Shown here: piece after piece, positions 51,235 through 59,345 of the stretch
How positions within the stretch are numbered: position 1 is the stretch's first letter
Layout of the letters: each line of letters opens with the position of its first letter
NCBI GenBank assembly: GCA_039039985.1
Contig: JBCCOV010000005.1
Span: 6,865-70,864 of the forward strand
DNA: 64,000 nt
Origin: JBCBWG01 sp039039985
GTDB lineage: Bacteria; Pseudomonadota; Alphaproteobacteria; Rhizobiales; Hyphomicrobiaceae
Direction: 5' to 3'
The notes under the pieces: model-generated
What the model was told of the DNA's origin: nothing
What the model saw: the letters and a program-made list of their open reading frames with translations, nothing else
Databases searched by the model: none
Made by a program: the position numbers and the translations under genes

Positions 51235-51909
51235 ATGCGACGAAGCTTAAGAAGCGAAGTCGGCACGGTAAAGCGGAGCGTTTTGAGTTTGCTTGCCGAA
51301 GTTAGGGCAAACCTCCGCCATGGTCGCCGTTTGCAAGGCTTTATGAAAGGCAAGACGGGGTTGGCGCTGAACATTGGATGCGGCAAGAGGGTGAAGAGTG
51401 GTTGGGTCAATCTGGATATCAACCCAGTATCGAATGAAGTATACTACTTTGACGCACGAAATCCGCTTCCATTGGCTACCGGTTCTGTTCGAAGGATTAA
51501 TTGTGAGCACTTTCTGGGACATCTCGGCTTTGATGAAGCGTTAGGCTTTCTCAGTGAGTGCTATAGAGTCTTGGAGCCAGCTGGCTCGTTGCGAATAATT
51601 GTGCCGGACGCCGAGAAATATTTTCGTGCCTACGTTGACAACGATGCCGAGTACTTCAAGAAACTTCAGCATCTTGGTGGTGCCGTAAATCCACTTGAAA
51701 CGAGAAACGAGGTTGTAAACCAGTCATTCAGGTTGGGGGGCGAGTACCACTCCGCATGGGATTTTGAAACGCTGGAGCTCTATTGCTGCCGAGTTGGTTT
51801 CTCAGGAATGCAGCGTTCGAGTTGGAAGGAGGGACCCGCGGAGTATCAGATTGACGGCGAGGACTGGTGGCGGCCGTTTGAGAGCCTGTACTGCGAAATT
51901 CAGAGATGA
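51235..51909 (+). CDS. SAM-dependent methyltransferase (type 11)
   Basis: 224 residues from ATG 51235 with GGAG at 51223-51226. SAM-binding motifs LALNIGCGKRVKSGWVNLDINP, INCEHFLGHLGFDEALGFLSECYRVLEPAGSLRIIVPDAEKYF. This short form is frequent next to glycan genes. The likely substrate is a sugar or glycan terminus, possibly the cap read by the Wzt C-terminal domain, but that is speculation. It marks the end of the polysaccharide locus on the plus strand. Confidence 0.85.
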   Translation: MRRSLRSEVGTVKRSVLSLLAEVRANLRHGRRLQGFMKGKTGLALNIGCGKRVKSGWVNLDINPVSNEVYYFDARNPLPLATGSVRRINCEHFLGHLGFDEALGFLSECYRVLEPAGSLRIIVPDAEKYFRAYVDNDAEYFKKLQHLGGAVNPLETRNEVVNQSFRLGGEYHSAWDFETLELYCCRVGFSGMQRSSWKEGPAEYQIDGEDWWRPFESLYCEIQR

Positions 51910-52189
51910 CCTGGCCAAGTGCGCTGGCGAGAAGTCTGTGGGCGCTTAGGGACGTTATGATGCTCTGGCGCGCGAGATTGTGTCTGCCATTAACAGTGAC
52001 GATGGCTCGCTTCTGACCGCGGTCGTTCTTTTGCCAAAGCCGACCACGGCCATACGACCAGGCTGAGCCAAGCCGGCAATCTCGAGAGCGCGATGATCGA
52101 AAACTGCACGCCCCATTTGCATTTTTGACGATTTAGATCAACTCCATAGACGATTGCATTGATCAGGCACAGCATGACGCAGACGGCGC

Positions 52190-52666
52190 CTATCTCGCGC
52201 CACGCCCGCCGAGCATCGCGTCCACGGCGAACCGGTCTTGATCGCGAAAGACCAGCGATAACCAAGATGCAGCGACCACAATCAGCGACGGGTAGAACAG
52301 GGCATTGACAGTCCCGGGTTTGTCCCCCGGCATCCAGAGCCAGAACGGATCAATCAGGCTTTGCCATACCGAGAGTGCCACGAACACATTCACGGCAAGC
52401 TGAAACCACAGCATTGGCACTCTCAGCGCGCCGATCGCGATGAGAACGGCGGCGACGACCTGCAACCAACCAAACGAGATCAAGAGCCAGTCGATCGAAA
52501 AATAGCCGCCGTAGAATCTGTTCGACACCGAGGTGCCGACGCCCGTGTTCAAGGCCTTGACGAGGCCCCACCAGAACAACAGCCCGGCGGTTGTAACCCG
52601 AAGCGCAAGCAAACTTAGGGCTTTGCCAGTTGCGCCGTCGCCCAAGTTTTGATCTGTCACCGTCAT
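52190..52666 (-). CDS. DoxX-like membrane protein
   Basis: 158 residues with four helices: ALSLLALRVTTAGLLFWWGLVKAL, WLLISFGWLQVVAAVLIAIGAL, MLWFQLAVNVFVALSVW and ALFYPSLIVVAASWLSLVF. DoxX/DUF6632-type inner-membrane proteins are often encoded with oxidative stress or thiol genes; the biochemical role is not established. AGGAATGG lies just before the start. The 280-base stretch downstream (51910-52189) contains a 91-codon minus-strand frame overlapping this gene, which I could not support. Confidence 0.78.
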   Translation of the reverse strand: MTVTDQNLGDGATGKALSLLALRVTTAGLLFWWGLVKALNTGVGTSVSNRFYGGYFSIDWLLISFGWLQVVAAVLIAIGALRVPMLWFQLAVNVFVALSVWQSLIDPFWLWMPGDKPGTVNALFYPSLIVVAASWLSLVFRDQDRFAVDAMLGGRGAR

Positions 52667-52851
52667 TGGCCATTCCTGTTTGGGTTATCGAGAGTGCGTT
52701 GCGATCGATAGACTCAAAGAGCGCATGAAACCGAACAAATTCGTGTTGGATCCGGCGCAACGTGGAAGCGGTTGCGGATTGGCATCATGTGTCGTGTTGC
52801 GCCGACGGCGTCGCGCCCAATCGAGCGTAACGCCATCGGGCCGTAACCCGC

Positions 52852-53418
52852 CTACTCAGCAGCTTGAGCCGCTGGCGTCCATGTGAAGGGCTGGAAAGGT
52901 GTGTCGACCGGCGTCTCGACCAAGTGGTTAGTGTAGTTTGAAAGAACCTTGTGTGAGACGGCCAACAACACATCGAAGACGTGCCGACGCGAGAACCCAG
53001 CGTTGAGAAATGCATCAACACGTTCCGGTTTCACCCAGCCGCGCTCGCGAACAACCTCAAGCGTGAAAACCTTCAGGGCCTGGAGCTTCGGGTCTGCATA
53101 GTCACCGGACGTGCGCGCCGTTTCGATCACGTCGTCCGCGACGCCATCCTTCTTGGCGATGGCGGTATGTGCCGCCATGCAGTAGTGGCACGCGTGAAAG
53201 GTGTTGATTGTGAACCAGACGACGTGCCGTTCCGTCGGCGTGAATGCCGAGCGCTGTAGCGCGTCACCAAGCGCGAGATAGGCTTCGGCAGCCTCCGGCG
53301 CTTCGGCCAAGGCACCAATCAGGTTCGGGACAAAACCGTATTTGCCTTTGACCTTGGCAATGATGTCCGCCGCCGCGTCCGGATGGTTCTCAGCGGTGTG
53401 GATTGTGAAGTCTGCCAT
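52852..53418 (-). CDS. Carboxymuconolactone decarboxylase (AhpD-like) family protein
   Basis: 188 residues from ATG 53418 (MADFTIHTAENHPDAA); the longer frame from 53463 would read into the operator region. The conserved CHYC motif (C77, C80) with H84 (CHYCMAAH) is the AhpD-type redox/proton-relay site, preceded by ERHVVWFTINTFHA. Members act as alkylhydroperoxidase-like reductants of peroxides. Divergent from a TetR regulator with a palindrome in the shared promoter, so probably repressed by it and induced by a reactive compound. Confidence 0.88.
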   Translation of the reverse strand: MADFTIHTAENHPDAAADIIAKVKGKYGFVPNLIGALAEAPEAAEAYLALGDALQRSAFTPTERHVVWFTINTFHACHYCMAAHTAIAKKDGVADDVIETARTSGDYADPKLQALKVFTLEVVRERGWVKPERVDAFLNAGFSRRHVFDVLLAVSHKVLSNYTNHLVETPVDTPFQPFTWTPAAQAAE

Positions 53419-53465
53419 GATAACCTCATCTCTGGTTTCGCATCCACGGTTGGCCCGTGGCATGT

Positions 53466-53481
53466 TGAACCGCTCGGTTCA
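53466..53481. promoter_or_regulatory. Palindromic operator candidate for the divergent TetR regulator
   Basis: TGAACCG-CT-CGGTTCA is a perfect 7-bp inverted repeat with a 2-base centre, at 53466-53481. It lies 48 bases before the AhpD-like start and 74 bases before the tetR-like start. Size, symmetry and place are those of a TetR-family operator controlling both genes. Confidence 0.65.
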
Positions 53482-53554
53482 GGTCTTGCAATTTGGACCG
53501 TGCGGTACAAGATCACAACATAACGATCGATCACATTGGCGATAGGTATGCCCG

Positions 53555-54169
53555 GTGAGTGGCCGCAAACAATTCGATGAGGATCAGGTGCTCGACGCCG
53601 CCATGTTGGCGTTCTGGCGATCGGGTTATGAAGCAACGTCCGTGGCTGATCTTGAGGCCGCAACGGGCTTGTCCAAATCCAGTCTCTACAACGCCTTCGG
53701 CAACAAGGACGACGTGTTTCTGCGCTGCCTTGAACGTTTCTCTGAGCTTTACGGGCATGATCTTGTCACCGAGCTCGATCAAGACGATTTCCATTCCGCT
53801 ATCCGGGCATTCTTCGACCGTTTGATTGCGCGCTTTGCCAATCGCCGGCTTCCCAATGGGTGCCTTGCGACCATGGCGGCGCTGGAGGTGGGGCGCCGGC
53901 AGGGCTTGGCCGCAAAGCACGTCCGGAAGGGATTGGATTCCATGCGCGCCGTGTTCGAGAGCCGATGCGCGCGCGCTGTGCGCGATGGCCAGCTTCCAAG
54001 GGATACAGACTGTTTTGCGCTATCGACGACCATGCTGGCCTTGACGCGCGGCATTGCGGTACTCAATCGCGGACATCCAGATGCGCACCTGTTGACGGCG
54101 GCCGTCGATGGATTTCTCGCGTCGCTCCGTGGGTTATCAGACAGTGCGGCATCGGCAGGGCGGCGCTGA
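53555..54169 (+). CDS. TetR family transcriptional regulator
   Basis: 204 residues from GTG 53555. The N-terminal helix-turn-helix is FDEDQVLDAAMLAFWRSGYEATSVADLEAATGLSKSSLYNAFGNKDDVFLRCLERF, a clear TetR_N domain. The C-terminal ligand-binding domain has GCLATMAALEVGRRQGLAAKHV and a cysteine (NGCLA) conserved in the subgroup that responds to electrophiles such as NemR or AcuR-like proteins; its role here is inferred. It probably represses the divergent AhpD-like gene and possibly the downstream GST gene. Confidence 0.9.
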   Translation: MSGRKQFDEDQVLDAAMLAFWRSGYEATSVADLEAATGLSKSSLYNAFGNKDDVFLRCLERFSELYGHDLVTELDQDDFHSAIRAFFDRLIARFANRRLPNGCLATMAALEVGRRQGLAAKHVRKGLDSMRAVFESRCARAVRDGQLPRDTDCFALSTTMLALTRGIAVLNRGHPDAHLLTAAVDGFLASLRGLSDSAASAGRR

Positions 54170-54243
54170 GGGCAAGGAGCTGTGATGGAGCGACTAGGAC
54201 AGCCCACAATTGGGCCAATCTGCAAGCGGGTAAGCCAGCGTAT

Positions 54244-54277
54244 GTTGCACAGGCCGCGTCACACGTTGCTGTGCAAC
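54244..54277. promoter_or_regulatory. Inverted repeat in the yghU leader
   Basis: GTTGCACAG (54244-54252) and CTGTGCAAC (54269-54277) are exact inverse copies separated by 16 bases, ending 49 bases before the yghU start. It may form an mRNA hairpin or be an operator with half sites about 2.5 helical turns apart. It differs in sequence from the TetR operator candidate. Confidence 0.45.
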
Positions 54278-54326
54278 GTCCAGAGAACCATCACCGTAAG
54301 AGGCAACACAAAAGAAGGGTAGTGTC

Positions 54327-55184
54327 ATGAGCGAAAACGACGTTTACGTCCCGCCACAAGTCTGGACGTGGGACAAGGAAAGCGGTGGCCGCTTCGCCAA
54401 TATCAATCGGCCGATTGCCGGCGCCACGCACGAAAAGGAGCTGCCGGTTGGTGAGCATCCGTTCCAGCTCTATTCTCAAGGAACACCCAACGGCGTCAAA
54501 GTCACGGTGATGTTCGAAGAGCTGCTGGCGCTCGGGCACAGCGGCGCGGAGTACGACGCATGGCTGATCCCAATCGGTGAGGGGGATCAATTCGGCAGTG
54601 GGTTCGTCGCAATCAATCCGAACTCGAAGATCCCGGCACTTGTCGACAGAAGCGGCGAAACACCGATCCGAGTGTTTGAGTCCGCATCAATCCTGATGCA
54701 CCTTGCGGAAAAGTTCGGCGCATTCCTACCGGAGAAAGGCCCGGAACGAACAGAAACGTTGAACTGGCTGTTTTGGCAGATGGGAAGCGCGCCTTACCTC
54801 GGCGGCGGATTTGGACACTTCTACGCCTACGCACCAGCCAAATTCGAGTATCCGATCAATCGCTTCACAATGGAAACGAAACGGCAGCTCGATGTCCTTG
54901 ATCGCCAGTTATCCGAGCGGCCATACATTGCCGGCGATGCCTACACGATCGCGGATATGGCGATCTGGCCGTGGTACGGAAATCTGGTCCGCGGCACACT
55001 CTATGGTGCCGCTGAGTTTCTGGCCGTTCACGAGTATAAGAACGTGACGCGCTGGGCCAATGAGATTGCGGAACGTCCGGCGGTGAAGCGCGGCCGTTTG
55101 GTCAACCGTACATCAGGCGACCCGAGCGAGCACCTGCGCGAGCGCCATTCGGCAAAGGACATAGACGCCGTTCTCAACGCATAG
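54327..55184 (+). CDS. yghU: Glutathione S-transferase family disulfide-bond oxidoreductase YghU
   Basis: 285 residues; GAAGGG precedes the ATG by about 8 bases. The N-terminal extension YVPPQVWTWDKESGGRFANINRPIAGATHEKELPVGEHPFQLYSQGTPNGVKV is specific for YghU. It is followed by a thioredoxin-like GST domain (NPNSKIPALVDRSGETPIRVFESASILMHLAEKFG) and a helical GST_C domain (ETLNWLFWQMGSAPYLGGGFGHFYAYAPAKFEY; YIAGDAYTIADMAIWPWYG). YghU binds two glutathiones and has glutathione-dependent disulfide reductase activity in E. coli. A perfect terminator-like hairpin follows the gene. Confidence 0.93.
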   Translation: MSENDVYVPPQVWTWDKESGGRFANINRPIAGATHEKELPVGEHPFQLYSQGTPNGVKVTVMFEELLALGHSGAEYDAWLIPIGEGDQFGSGFVAINPNSKIPALVDRSGETPIRVFESASILMHLAEKFGAFLPEKGPERTETLNWLFWQMGSAPYLGGGFGHFYAYAPAKFEYPINRFTMETKRQLDVLDRQLSERPYIAGDAYTIADMAIWPWYGNLVRGTLYGAAEFLAVHEYKNVTRWANEIAERPAVKRGRLVNRTSGDPSEHLRERHSAKDIDAVLNA

Positions 55185-55200
55185 CGCATCGCTAATCTTG

Positions 55201-55228
55201 TGCGCCGGCCAATCGAGCGGCCGGCGCA
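55201..55228. terminator. Hairpin after yghU
   Basis: TGCGCCGGCC (55201-55210) and GGCCGGCGCA (55219-55228) form a perfect 10-bp GC-rich stem with an 8-base loop, 16 bases after the yghU stop and 50 bases beyond the small minus-strand frame. No T-run on either side, so it may serve as a two-sided attenuator or a Rho-assisted end rather than a classical terminator. Confidence 0.6.
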
Positions 55229-55277
55229 GCAGTCGCCATCGAGATCTTCGGGTCGGCAAACGGCTGTGCATCCGAAG

Positions 55278-55370
55278 CTAAATCAGCTCGAAGTATTTGT
55301 ACGCGACCAGCCAGCCGAGCAGCAGCGCGGCAATCATGAGCTTGCGGCTATACTCGTCCCAGTTATTCAT
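55278..55370 (-). CDS. Possible 30-residue single-span membrane peptide
   Basis: The frame from ATG 55370 to TAG 55278 encodes MNNWDEYSRKLMIAALLLGW...LVAYKYFELI: a short polar start, one hydrophobic helix of ~17 residues and a charged end, the make-up of real small membrane proteins such as oxidase accessory subunits. The ribosome-binding site is weak (GGCGAG). It lies between the DUF2189 gene (same strand, 162 bases upstream) and the yghU terminator hairpin. Coding status is unproven and no family is recognised. Confidence 0.4.
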   Translation of the reverse strand: MNNWDEYSRKLMIAALLLGWLVAYKYFELI

Positions 55371-55532
55371 GGCGGTATCTCGCCTTGCACTCGGCGGGCC
55401 TTGGGGTTGCCCGTTCAAAACCACCAATGGTCCGAACGCCCACTCTGTCCCACCAGACTACGGCCGAGATCCTGTGCTCGCAAGCGCGCGCCTTGCTTGA
55501 AGCCCCGATGGTCCGGTGCATCACACCTTTGG

Positions 55533-56330
55533 TCAGGTTACGTCTGCCTCAACTGTCGGTCCGACCGCGCGTCGATACAGGTGCCAGCTCGCGTGTCCAA
55601 GCACGGGCAGCATGACGAACAAGCCGACAAAGAACGTCAGGAGCGACAATCCGGTCAAAGCTGCGATGCAAACACACCAGATCAACATGGTCACAGGATT
55701 TGCGAACACCAATCGCACGCTCGTCACCATCGCGGTCACGAAGTCCACGTCCCGATGATAGAGCATTGGGTAGGTCACAACGGATATTGAGAACACAATG
55801 ATCGCGATCACGGCGCCGGACACATTGCCGACCACGAGGAAGATCCAACCTTGCGTGGTGGTGAAAATCAAGGTGAAAGCCTGGAGACCAAGAGCCTCGA
55901 ACCCCATGATCGACAAAAAGATGAGTGCGGCGTAGTCGACCCACATGAAGAAGGTGAAGCCGGTAATCAACGCCATCCATCGCAGATCGCGGGTCGACGC
56001 TTCACTGATGGCATGAAACACAGCTTGCCACGATAAGGGCTTACCCTGTTCCAGAAAGTCACTGACCGAATAGAAGCCAACGCTCGCGAAGGGCGCAACC
56101 AGTGCAAAGCCCATCGCGACCGGATAAACGAGATAATACAACTCGAAAATCAACAACATGATCGTAAGCACCCAACCCAAAACCGCGTAGATGCCGCCGA
56201 AAAACAGGCCATACTGCGGGGCCGCCCGAAAGTCACGGATGCCGGCCATAAAGACCTCGACGAGGTCTTGAACACCAACGGGGGCTATATCCGGCCACTT
56301 GTTGACCGTGACCAGGTCTCTCTCTGCCAT
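55533..56330 (-). CDS. DUF2189 membrane protein
   Basis: 265 residues. The start is set by a near-perfect Shine-Dalgarno GGAGGTGAT (56336-56344, minus strand). Six or more helices follow a polar N-terminus (VNKWPDIAPVGVQDLVEVFMAGIRDFRAAPQYGLFFGGIYAVLGWVLTIML). The FRAAPQYGLFFGGIYAVLGW stretch is the DUF2189 signature. Function unknown; family members are mostly alphaproteobacterial and are sometimes linked with respiratory genes. An FNR/FixK-like box about 115 bases upstream suggests induction at low oxygen. Confidence 0.85.
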   Translation of the reverse strand: MAERDLVTVNKWPDIAPVGVQDLVEVFMAGIRDFRAAPQYGLFFGGIYAVLGWVLTIMLLIFELYYLVYPVAMGFALVAPFASVGFYSVSDFLEQGKPLSWQAVFHAISEASTRDLRWMALITGFTFFMWVDYAALIFLSIMGFEALGLQAFTLIFTTTQGWIFLVVGNVSGAVIAIIVFSISVVTYPMLYHRDVDFVTAMVTSVRLVFANPVTMLIWCVCIAALTGLSLLTFFVGLFVMLPVLGHASWHLYRRAVGPTVEADVT

Positions 56331-56335
56331 TGTGC

Positions 56336-56344
56336 ATCACCTCC
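56336..56344 (-). promoter_or_regulatory. Strong Shine-Dalgarno site of the DUF2189 gene
   Basis: On the minus strand this reads GGAGGTGAT, a full match to the 16S rRNA 3' end, ending 5 bases before the ATG at 56330-56328. Far stronger than other ribosome-binding sites in the window, so high translation is expected. Confidence 0.75.
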
Positions 56345-56581
56345 ACGTCCGCCGCATCGCGTCAGCAAAGGCAAGAACCGTCCCACCTTGCACCGCACTG
56401 CGCTTGTTTTTGTCTAAGGTCTGGGCAGCAGCGGGTGTGCGACAATGATGTACATCAATTGCCAACCAACATTGCGCGTCCAGTTGATCGGGAGGGCAAT
56501 CTGGGAACGCGCGACCTGCAAAAGGGGTGAGCAAAAGAGGCGAGCAAGTGTCGACTGCAAGATCGCGTCGGTACAGATAAG
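56345..56581. other. Region between DUF2189 and katG
   Basis: No gene is supported here. The stretch contains the FNR/FixK-like box (56445-56458) and is bounded on the right by the katG terminator hairpin. Short frames of ~65 codons on both strands show no recognisable features. Confidence 0.4.
56445..56458 (-). promoter_or_regulatory. FNR/FixK-like box upstream of the DUF2189 gene
   Basis: On the minus strand: TTGAT-GTAC-ATCAT, nine of ten positions of the FNR/FixK consensus TTGAT-N4-ATCAA. The inner 12 bases (TGATGTACATCA) are a perfect palindrome. It lies 115 bases before the DUF2189 start codon, compatible with an activator site at -41.5 and a ~70-base leader. Confidence 0.6.
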
Positions 56582-56614
56582 CCGCGACCCGGTTCGGATA
56601 ACCGGATCGCGGCT
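56582..56614 (-). terminator. Terminator hairpin downstream of katG
   Basis: GCCGCGA-C-CCGGTT (56582-56595) pairs with AACCGG-A-TCGCGGC (56601-56614): 13 base pairs interrupted by one mismatch, with a small loop. It begins 39 bases after the katG stop on the minus strand. A short T-containing stretch follows, not a strong U-tract. Confidence 0.6.
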
Positions 56615-56652
56615 GTAGCCTCTTGCAACGATCGAAGCGCTTTTCGTGACAA

Positions 56653-58827
56653 TCAGGCGAGGTCGAACCGGTCGGTGTTCATGACCTTCGTCCAGGCCGC
56701 GACGAAGTCCGTGACAAACGCGTCCTTGGAGTCGACGCAGCCATAAACCTCAGCCAGCGCACGCAGCTGAGAGTTCGAGCCGAAGATCAAGTCAACGCGC
56801 GTACCTGTCCACTTCAGCTCGCCCGTTGCGCGATCTCGACCTTCAAACACCTCTTCGGCGTCCGAAGCGGCCTTCCATGTTGTGCGCATGTCGAGCAGGT
56901 TGACAAAGAAGTCGTTCGTCAACGTTTCGGGGCGGTCCGTGAATACACCGTGACTGGACCCGCTGACATTGGCACCCAGCACACGCAACCCGCCAACCAG
57001 AACCGTCATTTCCGGGCCCGTCAGCGTGAGCAACTGTGCCTTGTCCACCAGCAACTCCTCTGCCGACACCGTGAACTGGGCCTTGAGATAGTTGCGGAAG
57101 CCGTCCGCCACCGGTTCCATGACGTCGAAGGACTCGACGTCCGTTTGATCCTGAGTGGCATCCCCACGTCCCGGCGTAAATGGCACCGTTACGTCATGTC
57201 CGGCTGCCTTGGCCGCTCTCTCAATGGCAGCACCTCCGCCAAGGACAATGATGTCCGCCAGTGAAACCATCTTGCCGTTGGCTTGCGCTGCGTTGAAGTC
57301 CGACTGGACCGTCTCAAGTTTGGCCAGGACCTGCGACAGCTGCTCAGGCTGGTTGACGTCCCAGTCCTTTTGCGGCGCAAGGCGGATGCGCGCACCGTTC
57401 GCTCCACCGCGCTTATCTGAGCCGCGGAAGCTTGACGCGGAGGCCCAGGCGGTCGAGACCAACTGCGAAACCGAAAGCCCCGTTGCCAGGATCTTGGCTT
57501 TAAGATCCGCGATATCCTGGTCGTCGATGAGGTGGTGCGTCACATCAGGGATCGGGTCTTGCCAGATCAGGACTTCTTCGGGCACCTCCGCACCGAGATA
57601 GCGTGACCGCGGACCCATGTCGCGGTGGGTCAACTTGAACCAGGCCCGGGCGAAGGCATCCGCGAACGCGTCCGGATTCTTGTGGTAGTGTCGTGAGATC
57701 GGCTCGTAGATCGGGTCCATCCGCATGGCCATGTCGGCCGTCGTCATGATCGTTGGAACCCGCTTGCCCGAGTTGTCGACCTCGGGTGCTAGGTGCTCGT
57801 CGGCTACGTCTTTCGGTGCCCATTGCCAAGCGCCGGCCGGGCTTTTGACCAGCTCCCAGTCGTAACCGAACAGCATGTCGAAGTAGCCCATGTCCCACTG
57901 GGTCGGGTTCGGAGTCCAGGCACCTTCGATGCCGCTCGTAATCGTGTGGACGCCTTTGCCGCTTTCGTAACTATTCCGCCAACCGAGGCTTTGCATGTCG
58001 AGATCGGCACCCTCAGGTTCGCGCTCAAGGTGCGAGTCCGGGGCCGCACCGTGACACTTGCCGAAGGTGTGGCCACCGGCGACGAGTGCAACGGTTTCCT
58101 CGTCATTCATGGCCATGCGGGCAAACGTCTCGCGAATATCGCGACCGGAGGCGACGGGGTCCGGGCTGCCATTCGGCCCTTCCGGGTTGACGTAGATCAG
58201 GCCCATTTGCACGGCCGCGAGTGGGGCTTCGAGTTCGCGGTCGCCACTGTAACGCTTGTCGCCCAGCCATTCGGACTCGGAGCCCCAGTATATGTCTTTC
58301 TCAGGCTCCCAAATGTCGTCCCGGCCTCCGGCGAAGCCAAACGTCTTGAGGCCCATCGACTCGATAGCGCAGTTGCCGGCAAGGATCATCAGATCGGCCC
58401 AGGACAGCTTCCGACCATACTTCTGCTTGATCGGCCAGAGCAGCATGCGGGCCTTATCCAGGTTGGCGTTGTCCGGCCAGCTGTTCAGTGGCGCGAACCG
58501 CTGCGTGCCCGATGCACCGCCGCCGCGTCCATCAGCGGTGCGATAGGTGCCGGCGCTGTGCCAGGCCATACGGATAAACAAACCGCCGTAGTGACCGTAG
58601 TCGGCCGGCCACCAGTCCTGCGAGTCCGTCATCAACGCGTAGAGATCTTGCTTCACCGCAGCCAAGTCGAGCGTTTTGAATTCTTCAGCATAGTTGAAGG
58701 TCTTGGCCATCGGATTGGACAAGGGCGATTGCTGATGGAGAATGTCCAGGTTCAGCTGATTGGGCCACCAGTCGCGGTTCGATACGACTTGCTTACACGA
58801 GACGGGACATCTGATTTCATCGTCCAT
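56653..58827 (-). CDS. katG: Catalase-peroxidase
   Basis: 724 residues, full length; start at 58827 with AAGGAG about ten bases upstream. Distal haem pocket R86-W89-H90 (RMAWHSAGTYR) and proximal H253 (GGHTFGKCHG). The Trp89-Tyr212-Met238 positions for the covalent adduct needed for catalase activity are all present (MAWHS, IYVNPEGPNG, ARMAM). The second, haem-free C-terminal domain is intact. It breaks down hydrogen peroxide in the cytoplasm. No oxyR gene is adjacent and I found no clear OxyR box upstream. A terminator hairpin follows. Confidence 0.97.
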   Translation of the reverse strand: MDDEIRCPVSCKQVVSNRDWWPNQLNLDILHQQSPLSNPMAKTFNYAEEFKTLDLAAVKQDLYALMTDSQDWWPADYGHYGGLFIRMAWHSAGTYRTADGRGGGASGTQRFAPLNSWPDNANLDKARMLLWPIKQKYGRKLSWADLMILAGNCAIESMGLKTFGFAGGRDDIWEPEKDIYWGSESEWLGDKRYSGDRELEAPLAAVQMGLIYVNPEGPNGSPDPVASGRDIRETFARMAMNDEETVALVAGGHTFGKCHGAAPDSHLEREPEGADLDMQSLGWRNSYESGKGVHTITSGIEGAWTPNPTQWDMGYFDMLFGYDWELVKSPAGAWQWAPKDVADEHLAPEVDNSGKRVPTIMTTADMAMRMDPIYEPISRHYHKNPDAFADAFARAWFKLTHRDMGPRSRYLGAEVPEEVLIWQDPIPDVTHHLIDDQDIADLKAKILATGLSVSQLVSTAWASASSFRGSDKRGGANGARIRLAPQKDWDVNQPEQLSQVLAKLETVQSDFNAAQANGKMVSLADIIVLGGGAAIERAAKAAGHDVTVPFTPGRGDATQDQTDVESFDVMEPVADGFRNYLKAQFTVSAEELLVDKAQLLTLTGPEMTVLVGGLRVLGANVSGSSHGVFTDRPETLTNDFFVNLLDMRTTWKAASDAEEVFEGRDRATGELKWTGTRVDLIFGSNSQLRALAEVYGCVDSKDAFVTDFVAAWTKVMNTDRFDLA

Positions 58828-59345
58828 CGTACTTCCGCTCCTTAACTGTGTTGTCTGCCAAGGGACACATGGTCAACGAACCCTCATCTCGACAGCCAGA
58901 GCGAGTTTCAGGTCTCGTCGGGTTCTTGATCGTCCCACCATAGGGCTAGCAAACATGCATCATCAGGTAAAATTTGATTAAGTGATCGCTTTGATAAGAT
59001 GTCCTGATGAGAGGAATGCCGGCTCGGTCGTCTGTTTTCTGCATCAAAGCGTATCGTACAGGTGGGTGCGCGGGCGCCAATTGGCGACGGGCGCGGCAAC
59101 GGTTTTCCGGTTTTAGATGCAGGAGGGCGCCCTGTATCCGGAGTTAAACTGTTTCACGGCATGGCAGAGCGGCATTCACATCTCAGTTAGAACGAACGGG
59201 CACGGTAGCGAACGCATGACCAGCCCAACACAGACGTGGTAGACCAGTACTGGGCCGCAGATTGCAACGTGTCCGGGATGATGTTGAACCCGGCGGGCGG
59301 GTCGTCTGCCGCTCCCCGGAGAGCCAGAGAGCAAGGGATGTGCGC
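58828..59345. other. Divergent intergenic region between katG and the RND efflux genes
   Basis: 518 bases. Around 58955-59010 it is AT-rich and includes an inverted pair CATCAGG (58961-58967) and CCTGATG (59003-59009), 35 bases apart, a weak regulatory candidate. The stretch 59050-59345 shows no supported gene. Promoters for katG and for the efflux pair must lie here; no adjacent regulator gene is present. Confidence 0.4.

Noticed and set aside
51990..52265. 91-codon minus-strand frame after the DoxX-like gene
   Set aside because: Has one hydrophobic stretch but overlaps the DoxX-like gene by 76 bases in another frame and has no recognisable family or convincing start.
57793..58845. 350-codon plus-strand frame opposite katG
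   Set aside because: Antisense shadow of katG, without motifs or a start context.
58961..59009. OxyR-like site before katG
   Set aside because: Only a 7-base inverted pair 35 bases apart; it does not follow the four-part OxyR consensus spacing.
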